NCBI GenBank assembly: GCA_963575745.1 | Contig: CAUYUJ010009780.1 | Span: 283,006 to 347,005 of the forward strand | Direction: 5' to 3' | DNA: 64,000 bases | From: Prorocentrum cordatum | Taxonomy: Eukaryota; Sar; Dinophyceae; Prorocentrales; Prorocentraceae | Part shown: positions 22,536-34,488 of the stretch, piece by piece | Position numbering within the stretch: the stretch's first letter is position 1 | Layout of the letters: every line of letters begins with the position of its first letter | Notes under the pieces: model-generated | The model's database searches: none | Told to the model about the DNA's origin: nothing | What the model saw: only the letters and a program-made list of their open reading frames with translations | Position numbers and translations under genes: made by a program

Positions 22536-24660
22536 ACACCAAACGGCCCGAGAGGCCGCCAAGATCGCCCCGAGATGGCGCAAGAAGCCTCCAAGAGGAC
22601 CCCCAAACGGCCCAAGAGGGCCCCAAGACGGCCCAAGACGCCCCCGTTTTTTCCCAAGGTAGGCTCTAGGCGTCTCGAGGTGACGCACGCTTAACTCTTG
22701 GCACTTCCCGTGGTACATCTTCTGGAAGTCTTCGCCGCTCCTGCAGCCAAGGGTCTGACATGCCCCTTTGACTGGTCCAAGAGACCCCCAACGGAACCAC
22801 GCCACATCCACATACCCAAAGATGGCGGACCCTTCTTGGGCTCAAAAAGGTATAAAGATCTGAAGAACAAAAACATGATTGGGGCCTCTTAAGCATCTTG
22901 GGGTCCACGAGGGCCTGAAAACGGCTCAAGATGGCCTCCACACGGCCCCAAGACTGCCTAAGAGGGCCAACGAGAGCAGCTCCAAAGGCCGAAAACCTTG
23001 TTTCTGTCCGCTGGGTGTTGCAAGATGATCGCGTTCCGGCCGTTTTCGGCTCTCGGGGGCCCATGACGGCCCAAGAGGTCTCCAAGATAGTCCCAAGACT
23101 GCCCCAGAGACTCTGAAGGGGGTCCCAAAGGCCCTACAGGGCTCCAAAATGCCCGAAGGAGGCCCCGAAGACGGCTCAATATCCCCAAAACGGCCCGACT
23201 ACCCAAAGAGAGCCACAAGGCGGCCCCGAGAGGCCCCCAAGACGGCCACCGAGGGGGCCAGACTGCGCAAGAGCGCCCCAAGACGGCCCAAGAGGCCCCC
23301 CAAAGGCCCTGAAAGGCCCAACAGAGGTCCCAAGAGGCCCCCCCAAGCACCCAAGAGAACCCGAAGAATGCCCCAAACGGCCCCAAGAAACCACCAAGAA
23401 CCCCGCGGAATTGTATACAAATGGCGCGTTGTTGCTATGATCATCGGAATTTGAACTTGGCGTTGCCTCGTGCTGACACGCGGTGACTGCTCATTGCCCT
23501 CGTGGACATTCGCACGCTCGTCCCGGCACTGAAACGGGGGCGGGCGCATCCGCCCCCCGCGGCGATGACAACGGCAACGATATGCCAGAACTTCGCGGCA
23601 GACGAGCAGGGCAAACCACCCAACGCACAGTCTTTACGTGCTTCAGACGAGCACCCCGCGAAGAGAGAAGAATCCACGTCCTGAGGTAACGTGCTGAGCG
23701 GCAACGTTTTCCGCGAAAACAACCTGCAATATATCCTGTCTAATCGTACTTGCCATCAGAAATCACATTACATGTGATCACTTCGTAATATAATATAGCA
23801 TCCTTAGACCCAAAGATGGCGGACCCATCTGGGGCCCAAAAACGCACAACTAATTATAGATATTTGATGATTTGGCCTCTGGGGCCTCTTGGGGTCCAAG
23901 AGGGCCGCAAGACGGCTCAAGATAGCTTCGAGACGAGCCAAGTCGGCCCAAGAGGGCCCAAGATGGCCCCAAGAGGGTCCAAGAGGCTCCCAAGACGGCC
24001 CCAGAGGACCCTAAGGGGCCCCCCGAGGGCACCTTCAGAGGCCAGAAACAATGATTTCCCGATGGGATTTCGCAGATGTTCGCGTTCTCGCGTTTTCCAA
24101 CTCTTGGAAACCGACGACGGCCTAAGCAGCCTCCGAGATGGGCCTAAGGCGGCCCCAGAGGACCCCAAGAGGGCCCCAAGGCGGCCCGAGAGAGCCCAAG
24201 TGGCCCAGAGCGACCCCCACGACGACTCAAGAGGCCCCCCGAACGGCCCAAGACTACCCCAAGAGAGCCACAAGGCGGCCCCGAGAGGCCCCCAAGACGG
24301 CCTCCGAAAGGGTCAGACGGTGCAGAAGCGCTCCAACAAGGCAGAAGAGGCCCCCAAGAGGCCTTTAACAGGCCCTAAGAGGCCCCAAGGAGGCCCCCCA
24401 AAGGGCCCCCAGGGGCCCCCAAGAAGCACCCAAGAGGCCCCCAATGAGCCCCTAAATGGCCTCAACAAACCACCAAGAGACCCGCGGAATTGTATACAAA
24501 TGGCGCGTTGTTACTATGCTCATCGGAATTTGAACTTGGCGTTGCCTTGTGCTGACACGCGGTGGATGGCTCGAGAGGGCCCCAGGAGAACCCCAAGAAA
24601 GATCAAGGGGCCAGAAAGATCCCCAAGACAGTCCCAAGACGGTACCGGATGGCCCCTCCC
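22536..24660. repeat. CCAAGAGG/CCAAGACGG array, block 3, with a ~1.05-kb duplication
   Basis: Dense CCAAGAGGCCC and CCAAGACGGCCC words. Three landmarks occur twice in the same order: CAAAGATGGCGGACCC at 22817 and 23811; GAGAGCCACAAGGCGGCCCC at 23208 and 24263; TTGTATACAAATGGCGCGTT at 23411 and 24490. The offsets (994, 1055, 1079) show a duplicated unit of about 1 kb with later indels. Non-repeat segments sit inside each unit. No convincing gene. Confidence 0.85.
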
Positions 24661-25440
24661 CCATGTTTCACAAGTGGCTTCCCAAACAGCTGAAGAGGAT
24701 TCAGACCACTAGCGTGGCCGCACTGGCGCTCGAGCGTTCACGATACGGGCGCTTCCACAAGGCATGGGGGCGGCGGTGACTCCCCGTAGGCGTGTTAGAT
24801 TACGAGCACTGCTGAACTATGACTCGTATCGTCGCAAAGACGACTATTGTCTCATCTGCTGAATTGTACGTAGAGTTGTGGAATGATCCAATATATGGTG
24901 CAACTCGATTGCCACCTGAATAGACGCATACATCACCCTCATGCGGGCTGCACGTATACATGGTCAAATCTTCCAATTGCGGAGATAAGTGCACACTGCA
25001 CCAGGGCGAATGCGTGCACAACGTCGATGGTTGGCTTATGGTATTCCCATCGGTATCACATTTTCATCTTGACACCGGGGTCCGATTAATCAGAACTATG
25101 TTGCCCGAGATACTTCAATTATAACGTACTTAGGGGCAAGACTCCCACATCAACTCCCGTTTGTGAATTATGGTATCGTTTGCTTCCTGGCGCCGGGGTC
25201 TGCTGCATCAAGATTGACCCGTGTTCGGCAAAAATGCGATATGAGTCTCGCGTTGCTACCCGATCGACAACTCACTGAGCCATCTTCGTCAACATATGCG
25301 ATATCCGCTCATGGACGGATGATGGGAAAACGGTGAAATACATCACAAAGCGTACAGCAAATGCTTTGGAAAGGCGGATCACTGTAGATGACAGCTTTTA
25401 GGAACAGGGTCACATTGCTCTTAACATGCTGAGGGGGCCC
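24661..25440. other. Unassigned, AT-richer unique sequence
   Basis: About 780 bp lacking repeats and long frames. No motif recognised. Confidence 0.3.
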
Positions 25441-25544
25441 AGATCCCAGCCCAACCTGCCTGAACTCTCAAGCTGGACGCCCCCCCCCCTGGACCGCACC
25501 GGAGCCCATTGGGCCCCCCCTCATTCTCCTCCTACTCCCCTCCC

Positions 25545-25815
25545 CTCCTCCTCCTCCTCCTCCTCCTCCACCTCCTCCTCCTCCTCCTTCCTCCTCCTCC
25601 TCCTCCTCCTACCTCCTCCTCCTCCTCCTCCTCCTCCTCCTCCTCCTCCTCCTCCTCCTCCTCCTCCTCCTCCTCCCCTCCTCCTCCTCCTCCTCCTCCT
25701 CCTCCTCCACCTCCTCCTCCTCCTCCTCTCCTCCTCCTCCTCCTCCTCCACCTCTCCTCCTCCTCCTCCTCCTCCTCTCTTCCTCCTCCTCCTCCTCCTC
25801 CTCCTCCTACTGCCT
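25545..25815. repeat. (TCC)n microsatellite
   Basis: Nearly pure CTC/TCC array; TCC repeats resume at 26035-26155. Leu/Pro/Ser and Glu/Arg/Gly frames are artefacts. Confidence 0.95.
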
Positions 25816-25988
25816 CCTCTCCTTCTCATGCGACACGGCCACGGTTGCGAAAGAGTTCCGCACCGCCCAGCAGAAGAGGATAGGAAACAGACGCCCCTGC
25901 CGCCGACAGCCTTGGGGGAGCCTGGTGTCGGTCCTGCGACGAGACCAGAGAGGGGGAGGACCAAATAGAGGAGCTGTCCCTCTCCCCG

Positions 25989-26031
25989 CCTCACGCTGCG
26001 AGGCGCGTCGGCGCGCCTCGCCAGAGTGAGG
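25989..26031. repeat. Perfect-core hairpin
   Basis: GCGAGGCGCG pairs with CGCGCCTCGC across a 4-base loop (TCGG); an outer CCTCAC/GTGAGG pair encloses it. It lies between two (TCC)n tracts. Could be a remnant foldback element. Confidence 0.7.
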
Positions 26032-26184
26032 GCCAACTCCTCCTCCTCCTACTCCTCCTCCTCCACATCCTCCTCCTCCTCCTCCTCCTCCTCCTCCATT
26101 TCCTCCTCCTCTTTCTCCTCCCTCCTCGTCCTCCTCCGCCATCCTCCTCCTACTCCTGATAATGATGATGGTTGATGGTGATTG

Positions 26185-26188
26185 ACGT

Positions 26189-26259
<71 letters not shown>

Positions 26260-26262
26260 ACC

Positions 26263-26325
<63 letters not shown>

Positions 26326-26326
26326 A

Positions 26327-26360
<34 letters not shown>

Positions 26361-26675
26361 CGTGTGGTGATGATTGATGGTGACGATTGATGGTGATGAT
26401 TGATGGTGGTGATGGTGATATGACGGTAATGATGATGATGCAATGATGATGGTGATGAGGAACATGCTGATGGTGGTGATGATGGTGAAGCTGCTGATGA
26501 GGAACATTATGACGCTGGTAATGATGATAATGGTACAACGATAACAGACTGATCGTGATAGTGATCGTGACGATGATGAGGATGATGATGCTGATGCTGA
26601 TGCTGATGCTGATGCTGATGATGATGATGATGATGATGATGATGACGGTGATGATGCTGATGATGATGACCATCG
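26185..26675. repeat. (GAT)n array
   Basis: Pure ATG/GAT run to about 26358, then degenerate GATGGTGATG and a GATGCT run (26585-26620). Poly-Asp and poly-Met frames are artefacts. Confidence 0.95.
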
Positions 26676-27000
26676 GGGCTGGGTGCGACCTGCTCCGGGC
26701 CTCCCCCTCAAGTCAAAAGCAAGCCCAGCGTGGAAGCCAGGATGCCACCCTTGTGCCCCCCCTTCCTCGCCCGATCGATAACCCCCGTCCTCCGCCCTCT
26801 CTCTTCTCTCTCCCTCTCTCCTTCTGCTCCTCCTCCAGCTCTGCCTGCCTTCCTCCTCCTCATCCTCCTCCTCCCTCTCTTCCTCCTCTTCCTCAATTCC
26901 TTTTCCTTATCAATAATTTCTCCCTGTCGCACCCTGAGGCCAATTTTTAGGGCGGGCCGGGCGATTCGCCTGAGACTTCCTCACCATGTATGACCCTGAA
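26676..27000. other. Unassigned, pyrimidine-rich
   Basis: CTCTCC/TCCTCC-rich stretch at 26790-26900 within otherwise unassigned sequence. Confidence 0.4.
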
Positions 27001-27345
27001 GCTTGGAAATTGGCAACAATTTCACAGATGGAGGGCGGGTCGTTTTCAAAATGTGGCTCTCGCTTTCGCGCGGCGCACATTCGTTAAACAAATTGCAAAG
27101 AGTTTCGCGGATTGAGGGCGGGTGGTTTTCAAAATGTGGCTCTCGCTTTAGCGCGGCGCACATTCGTTCTTTACAATTTGCGAGGGCTTCACGGATTGAG
27201 GGCGGCTCTGTTTCAACAAGTGGCTCTCGCCTTAGCGCCGCGCACATTCGTTTACAAAATGTTGAAGAGTTTCACGGATTGAAGGCGGTTCCTGTTCAAA
27301 TGTGGCTCTCGCCTTAGCGCCGCGCACATTGTTTACAACATGTTC
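27000..27345. repeat. ~83-bp minisatellite, about 4 copies
   Basis: GGCTCTCGC recurs at 27055, 27138, 27222 and 27304. Units share TTCACGGATTGAGGGCGG, TCAAAATGTGGCTCTCGC and GCGCGGCGCACATTCGTT. Related degenerate units occur near 41310-41420, 41990-42080 and 44620-45210. Confidence 0.9.
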
Positions 27346-27667
27346 AGGAGTTTCACGGTTTCCCATCATCAACGTACCAGAAACATTGTTTGCCAAATAT
27401 TCAGGACTGTGCGGGCGCCACAGTTACATTGGTTCTCTGTGTTGATGAATGGCGTTCTGGCACGATTCAGATCGTCAAGACGCAACAGTCAGGTTGATCC
27501 GTGGCGTTGGAATCCCGAGAACAACGTCTTGGTACGCATCAGGGTCTTCAAACGGGTGTCTTCAAACGAGGCAGTTCCATCAATGGAAATGAACCGTTGT
27601 AGGGGCCTATGAAGAAGGAGCATGGAGGGAGGGTCTACTCCAACATCGTTGATGACTCTTGGTTTTA
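27346..27667. other. Unassigned sequence
   Basis: Unique sequence, short frames only. Nothing recognised. Confidence 0.25.
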
Positions 27668-27765
27668 CACTGGTCCTCCTCCTTCTCCTCCTCCTCCTCC
27701 TCCTCTTCCTGCTCCTCCACCTCCTCCTCCTCCTCCTCCTCCTCCTCCTCCTCCATTTCTTGCCC
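27668..27765. repeat. (TCC)n microsatellite
   Basis: TCC/CTC repeats. Confidence 0.95.
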
Positions 27766-28270
27766 CCTCCCCGCGCACCTGCAGGAGGAAAAGGTCCTTC
27801 CCGACATTCCCCTCCCACCCCCCGCCCTCCCCTCCTCGCCAGAGCATCTTCTGATATCAAAACGAACATCGGCCAGGATCTCTCCCTGGGCGTACTCTAG
27901 CCATGATCTCGGAGACAGATCGAGCCGCGACGACGAAAAGATGCCTGCCAGACCCCCAACGTCATTTTTGCTTATAAGGTCGACCCTGACGGCCCCGAAG
28001 CCCCGCGAGGGCCCCCGGAGCCCGAAAATAGTGAAAAACCTCGCGTCGTGATTTATTCGTGACTCGAGCGGATCTGGGTCTCTGTCAGCCGCTCCGCGCC
28101 GCCCGCGCGCCGCCCAGGGCCGGCACCGTCGCCGTCGGCCGCCGTCGGCGCCCCGGCCGCGGCTGGCTCCGCCAGCGTGACGCTACGCTCCGCAGCCCCT
28201 CTCGGGGCCGCCGCCTCGGCCGCCGCCCGCGGGTTTGCGCGAGGCAACAAGTTTGCGTCGTGAAAAAAAC
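27766..28270. other. Unassigned GC-rich sequence
   Basis: 28080-28240 is very GC-rich with GCCGCC/GTCGGC words. No gene recognised. Confidence 0.25.
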
Positions 28271-28271
28271 G

Positions 28272-28368
28272 CGTCGTAACACACACACACACACACACAC
28301 ACCTATATATATATATATATATACATACATACATATATATAAGCATACATATACACATACATACATAC

Positions 28369-28399
<31 letters not shown>

Positions 28400-28426
28400 C
28401 ATACATACATACATACATACATACTT

Positions 28427-28465
<39 letters not shown>

Positions 28466-28475
28466 TGCATACATA
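28272..28475. repeat. (CA)n, (TA)n, (CATA)n, (CAGA)n compound microsatellite
   Basis: CA repeats from 28279, TA repeats to 28322, TACA repeats to about 28424, then about ten GACA repeats to 28464. Confidence 0.95.
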
Positions 28476-28549
28476 CATAGTGTAGAAGTATGCACCGAGA
28501 CATGACCGAGTCGTAAAAAAACCAAACAAAAAACACGACGGAAGGTTTG

Positions 28550-28900
28550 GGGTCATTTGCGGTCCCCAGGGGCCCTCGCTGGGCCCAGGACCTTCAAAAA
28601 ACTACTCAGGACGGAAGACCGGTCCCGGGGTAAGGATCGGGACTTCCAGGGACCGCGCATTGAAAAAATCAGGACGTCGCATGTCTGGGTCTATGCCCAC
28701 CGCCTGTGGAACCGACTTCCTGGGACCCCAGCGGGCGGTGGGTATGGCTGTACCTCGGCCCCAGGGGGGCCGATGATACCCACATCCTTCGCCCGCCGAG
28801 GTCGCAGAGGATCGATCCCCCAGGCGGTGGTTGTGGACAGGTCCCCGCCTCGGAGTCCCTCTGCCCCATTGGAACCACATGGGACGAGCGGCTCCGCAAG
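28550..28900. other. Unassigned GC-rich sequence before the gap
   Basis: Open frames on both strands run into the N gap. No motif is recognised and the region is truncated by the gap. Confidence 0.25.
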
Positions 28901-29000
28901 NNNNNNNNNNNNNNNNNNNNNNNNNNNNNNNNNNNNNNNNNNNNNNNNNNNNNNNNNNNNNNNNNNNNNNNNNNNNNNNNNNNNNNNNNNNNNNNNNNNN
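28901..29000. other. Assembly gap (100 N)
   Basis: Exactly 100 N separate unique sequence from an ATC array, probably a scaffold join of nominal length where the assembler failed in the repeat. Confidence 0.99.
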
Positions 29001-29035
29001 TCTCGTCATCGTCATCGTCTCGTCATCGGCATCAT

Positions 29036-29118
<83 letters not shown>

Positions 29119-29135
29119 TGTCATCATCATCATTG

Positions 29136-29178
<43 letters not shown>

Positions 29179-30303
29179 CATCATCATCATCATAATCATC
29201 TTCATAATCATCATGATGATCATCATCATCATCGTCGTCGTCGTCATCACCATCATCATCATCTTGATCATCACCACCACCATCATCATCGTCATCATGC
29301 TCATCATCAATATGATCATCATCACCATCATCATAATTACAATCATCATCATCAGCATCATCATCGTCGTCATCATCGTTGTCACATTCACCATGCTCAT
29401 CACCATCTTCATCATCATCACCATCATCATCACAACCATCTTCGACATCGCCATCACCACGACCAAATCAGAATCATCGCCAGCATCAGCTTCTTATGAT
29501 CATCAACAGGGTCATCGGCATCATCATCATATACACACCATCACCATCCTCATCCTCATTATCATCAGCATCATCATCACCATCATCATCCTCGTCATCA
29601 TGCCGATCAACGTCCTCCTCATCATCAAGCATCATCATCATCCTCATAATCATCGTCATCGCCAGTATCATCATCATCATCTTCATCATCACCACAACCA
29701 TCATTATCATCATCATCAATATCATCATCATCATCATAAATACCATCCTCATCATCATCCGCATCATCATGGTCGTCGTCATCCTTGTCAGATTCACCAT
29801 CCGCATCACCATCTTCATCATCATCACCATCAGCATCACAACCATAACCACCATCACAATCACCATCATCATCAGCATCACCATCACCATCATCATCATC
29901 ATCATCATCAGTAGCATCATCATTCAGAGCATCATCATCATCGCCACCATGATCATCAGCATCAGCATCATCAGCATCAGCACAACATCATGGTCATCAT
30001 CAGCAGCAGCATCACACTCATCATCATCAGCATCACCATCATCATCGTCATCACTAGCTTCATCATCATCAACAGAGTCATAAGCATCATGATCAAAACC
30101 ACACCATCACCATCCTCATCCTCAGCATGATCAGCATCATCATCACCATAATCATCCTCATCAGAATCATGCCCATCAACATCCTCCTCATCATTATGAT
30201 CAAGTATCCTCCTCATCATTATCGTCCTCATCTTCATCATCAGCCTCTTCGTCATCATCATGATCAACAGCATCATCAGAATCATCATCAGAATCATCAT
30301 CAG

Positions 30304-30344
<41 letters not shown>

Positions 30345-30495
30345 CTATCATAATCGTCATCATCATCCTCATCACATCCTCATCCTCATCTTCATGCTCA
30401 TCCTCATCCTCATCCTCCTCGTCATTATCATCACCAGCATGACCTTCATCATCACCATCATCATCATCGCCAGCATGACCATCACCAATATCATT

Positions 30496-30536
<41 letters not shown>

Positions 30537-30563
30537 TACCATCATCATCATCAGCATCATCAT

Positions 30564-30617
<54 letters not shown>

Positions 30618-30705
30618 TGTCATCATCATCACCAGCATCATTAGCAACATCAGCAGCATCATCAACATCGTCAACATCGTAATCATAAGCAGCATCATCA
30701 TCAAT
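29001..30705. repeat. (ATC)n array with higher-order structure
   Basis: About 1.7 kb of ATC repeats with substitutions. The landmark ACCATCACCATCCTCATCCTC occurs at 29537 and again at about 30103 with similar following sequence, an offset near 566 bp, so parts were duplicated as blocks rather than by slippage alone. Confidence 0.95.
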
Positions 30706-31785
30706 CCTTCGTTCGGGGGGGTGGGGGGGTGACGTCGGGGACGCAGAGAAGGGCGGGGGCAGACGCCGGCTCGCGGTGAGGCTGGGCCGCGGACGGGCGG
30801 AACTGCGGGCCGCCCGCCTCGTGGACGCGCTGCCGCCTGGGCGCGCCGCCGTTCTGCTGCACAGAGGCGGCAGAGGAGCAGGCATCTGGTGCTCAGCGGC
30901 GCCAGCGCCCTCGACGGCGTGGACTGGGAACCGTCGCTGGCTGCCGGCCGCGAAGAGGCGTCCAGGGGGCACCCGTCCTGGAGCGGGGCCACGCATGCGC
31001 TCACTGCCATCGCGGTGGCCAGGATCGCGGGCACCCCGCAAGCGGCGGCTGGACATCAGTGGGGTTCGTGCGGTCCGCTGCGTACAGTCGGTGCTTTGAC
31101 CTAAGGAACCCTATATAAGGAACGAGGCGCCATTTGTTCTATGAGTTAAACTTCGATGACCCATCGGAAACCAGCGAAAAACCTGAGGCGAACTGCACAA
31201 CAACTAAGGAACAATTAGCCCCTCCTAAACGAGAGGGTTCCTTCTTCAGCGCCCCGACTGTTGAGAACCCCATCTGGGTACGGTGGCATAGCCACGTCAA
31301 GATCACAGTCGCTGAGGCGCTCCGCAAGGCCGGCGCGATCGTCGAAGTCGAGTTGCTCCTCCTGGAGCGCTACCAATTGGATCGCTACGGCTGCGTAGGG
31401 GAGGCGATCTTAGACGTGTTGTGCTGAAGTGGCCGGCCAGCGTGTCGTGGCCATGGCTCGATGCCACGACGCGCTGCTATCTGGACGGCGAGGCCCGAGC
31501 GACAGCCGAGGAGGATGCGCTCGTCGACCCGCGCCGCAGAGCGCTCCGAGCGCCAGCGATGTGGCGATCGCGCTGCGGCTTTTGCAGTTGGCATTGGCGG
31601 CCGCCTGGGAGCGGATGCCTTGGCCATCCGTCGCCAGATTTAGAGGCCTCCCAAATGGGGTCCCTTATATGGGGTCTGAGGATCGCGCTGCATCGGCGAC
31701 GTCGGCGAGGCATCGTCGCCACGGTCTCGGAGACAATCGGGCTCCACATCGAGCCGCATCGCCGATGCATCGGCGATGCTAGAAG
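30706..31785. other. GC-rich island, unassigned, with small ORFs
   Basis: Non-repetitive and GC-rich, between repeat arrays. The plus-strand frame 31134-31427 (97 codons) is the most protein-like, ending in an Ala/Glu/Leu-rich stretch (AEALRKAGAIVEVELLLLER), but matches no family I know. 30776-31099 is open on several frames. A retroposed gene fragment is possible; no leader relict was found at its edge. Confidence 0.25.
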
Positions 31786-31789
31786 AAGA

Positions 31790-31950
31790 AAAAACTACAT
31801 AACCATAAACTTTTGGCGCTCCTCGCGGATCTCTTGGATCCGCGACGGACCCCCATCCCTGGCGCGCGGAACGCGCCAGTGGCGGCGCCAGGGGCGGGCC
31901 CAGCGCGGATCCGAGAAATCCGCGGGAACGCGGCGCGATCCTCCGACCCC
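31790..31950. repeat. Foldback element, introner-like family copy 1
   Basis: GCGGATCTCTTGGATCCGCG and CGCGGATCCGAGAAATCCGCG form imperfect inverted arms around a core with GGACCCCCATCCCTGGCGCG. The core matches the elements at 57771-57969 and 57095-57250. The outer TIR is not well preserved on the right. Diverged, older copy. Confidence 0.6.
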
Positions 31951-32222
31951 ATCTACTCGGACCCTTCGGTGGCAACTCATGGGAGCCTCCCATACCATCT
32001 TGTCGGCTCTTGCGAATCGACGCTAAATCGACGCGAATCAACGCTACATCGACGCTAGCCGACGCTAACCGACGCTGAATCGGCGCGATCTCGTCGACTC
32101 GCAGAGGCTGCTCGACGCTCATCGACGCCAGAAGCGGAACCACATAGGCACACAGAGGCTCCCGACGAGCGAACGACCCCGTCTGCTCGGACCCCGTCTG
32201 CTCGGACCCCGTCTACCGTTAA
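31951..32222. repeat. CGACGCTAA tandem repeat and CTACTCGGACCCC repeats
   Basis: 32017-32080 contains about six copies of CGACGCTA-like 11-bp units. The word GACCCC(A/G)TCT(A/G)CTCGGACCC appears near 31945, several times at 32177-32215 and again near 32428. Confidence 0.75.
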
Positions 32223-32364
32223 GTCTGGCCTGTCCCCCTACAGGGGGATTTTCGGCGAACAATTGAAAAATTCAACAAAATGCCCCAAAATGGTCAAAAA
32301 AAAGTCCCCAGACTATTGTTTGACTATTTTTGAATATTCCCTCCTGTAAAGGGACAGGCCCGAC
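32223..32364. repeat. MITE-like element, family 1 copy B
   Basis: Inverted ends GTCTGGCCTGTCCCCCTACA (left) and the complement ending GGGACAGGCCCGAC (right). The interior shares CCCCAGACTATTGTTTGAC with the copy at 8371-8524. Both ends are bounded by TTAA (32219-32222 and 32365-32368), which would fit a TTAA target duplication. Confidence 0.75.
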
Positions 32365-32724
32365 TTAATTCGACCTCTGAGGCTCTGGGGCGCGAGTTCA
32401 CGGGCGCGGTGATTTGCTGCCGAACGACCCCATCTACTCGGACCCCGTCTGGGAGGCCTGGAAAATTTGGCGTGCGCGCGGCCAGGTCGCGCCGGGGGCG
32501 GCGCGGGGCCTCCGGCCGGCCGCCCACACGAGCTGGGCGATGTGTGCGAGAGCGGCCCTCGGGGCGGCCCCAGCTGGCGTGGAGGCGGACAGGCCGTCCT
32601 CGGCGCCATGGCCCCGATGCCGTCGCAGGAGGAGGAGGACTGAGGTGGCCGGGCGGGCGGGGCCATCAACTGACATGCTGGGCGTCGGATCGCAATTGGC
32701 TGGCGAGTGACGTTCGGGAAAATC
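32365..32724. other. Unassigned GC-rich sequence
   Basis: Unique GC-rich sequence with open frames on both strands, unrecognised. Confidence 0.25.
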
Positions 32725-32799
32725 CTCCTCCTCCTCCTCCTCCTCCTCCTCCTCCTGGTCCTCATCATCATCATAATCACCACCACCACCACCACCACC

Positions 32800-32834
<35 letters not shown>

Positions 32835-32947
32835 ACCTCAACGGCCCCCATTATAGCGCACGGCCGCAGATAGAATCAGGATCCATCATCATCATCAATC
32901 ATCATCATATCATCATCATCATCTCATCATCACATCATCATCAATCA

Positions 32948-32991
<44 letters not shown>

Positions 32992-33236
32992 GCATCATCA
33001 TCATCATCCATCATCATCATCATCATCATCTCATATCATCATCATCATCATCATCATCACATTCATCATCATCATCATCCTCATCATCATCATCATCATC
33101 ATCATCCATCCATCATCATCATCATCATCATCATCATCTCACATCATCATCATCATCACATCATCATCTCATCATCATCATCAATCATCATCTCATCATC
33201 ATCATCATGCAATCATCATCATCATCATCAGCATCA

Positions 33237-33274
<38 letters not shown>

Positions 33275-33277
33275 TCC

Positions 33278-33324
<47 letters not shown>

Positions 33325-33366
33325 TTCATCACATCATCATCAATCATCATCATCATCATCATCCCA

Positions 33367-33448
<82 letters not shown>

Positions 33449-33657
33449 TCATCATCATCATCAGCATCATCATCATCATCATCATCATCATTCAATCATA
33501 ATTTCCATCATCACCATCAAGCAATCACATCATCATCAATCATCATCATCCATCATCATCCATCATCGTCATCATCATCATCATCATCATCATCATCTCA
33601 TCATCAAATCATCATCATCATCATCATCATCAACTCATCATCATCATCATCATCATC

Positions 33658-33690
<33 letters not shown>

Positions 33691-33973
33691 ATCATCTCAT
33701 CATCATCAATCATCTCAAATCATCGTCCATCGTCATCGTCATCGTCAATCGTCATCCTCATCATCAGCATCAGCATCCTAATCCTCATCATCATCAGCAC
33801 CATCAGCAGCAGCATCATCAGCAGCAGCAACATTAACATCAGCATCATCATCACCCTCAGCATGCTCATCAGGATCATTAACATCATCATCGTCATCAGT
33901 ATCATCATTAACAGCATCAGCAGCAGCAGCATAAGCATCATCATCATCATCAGTATCAGCATCATCATTAGTA
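32725..33973. repeat. (TCC)n then (ACC)n and (ATC)n array
   Basis: TCC repeats 32725-32757, ACC repeats 32776-32815, a 50-bp interruption, then ATC repeats with frequent one-base frame slips to 33973, where the array meets the 3' end of the deleted retroelement copy. Confidence 0.95.
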
Positions 33974-34257
33974 TCGCGCCGGCCCCAAACCGCCTTCCCC
34001 CCGCGGAGCGGCTGTAACCCCGACGAGAGACCGGGGGGCGGCGATGGGCGCAAGCCCAAGGAATTCAAAACTGACCAAAGGAACATCTTTTCTCCACGGC
34101 AGCGCAGACTCCTGAGGGGGGCCTCAGCCCCCGAAAGATGCAGGGAGGCCCAGTTCGTCGAGGCCTACCTGCACGTGCCCTGGCAGCGGCTCCAGCAGAG
34201 ATAGAATACAGAAGAGGACGGAGGAGAGGAGGAGGAGGAGCCAAAATGACGTCGGGG
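33974..34257 (-). mobile_element. Internally deleted retroelement derivative
   Basis: On the minus strand it begins at 34257 with CCGACGTCATTTTGGCTC, the same 5' end as the full element at 40825. It then has about 60 bp of linker (CTCC-rich, then CTGCTGGAGCCGCTGCC) and joins the last 207 bp of the element (34180-33974), nearly identical to 34504-34298. The 207-bp segment includes the last codons and stop of the recombinase. It keeps both ends but no genes. It could be a non-autonomous derivative or a product of aberrant reverse transcription. Confidence 0.75.
34240..34257 (-). other. Leader-like 5' end of the deleted retroelement
   Basis: CCGACGTCATTTTGGCTC, identical to the first 18 bases of the leader relict at 40824-40807, including the three differences from canonical DinoSL. 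Confidence 0.75.
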
Positions 34258-34488
34258 GCGGCTACGATAGGGGAGCGATAATGTGACGCACATCCAATCG
34301 CGCCGGCCCCAAACCGCCTTCCCCCCGCGGAGCGGCTGTAACCCCGACGAGAGACCGGGGGGCGGCGATGGGCGCAAGCCCAAGGAATTCAAAACTGACC
34401 AAAGGAACATCTTTTCTCCACGGCAGCGCAGACTCCTGAGGGGGGCGACAGCCCCCGAAAGATGCAGGGAGGCCCAGTTCGTCGAGGC

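Noticed and set aside
28602-29015. Open frames across the N run
   Set aside because: They depend on unknown bases in the assembly gap.
31108-31120. TATATAAGG as a TATA box for the 31134-31427 frame
   Set aside because: Dinoflagellate promoters are not known to use canonical TATA boxes, and the downstream frame is unrecognised, so the match is not meaningful alone.
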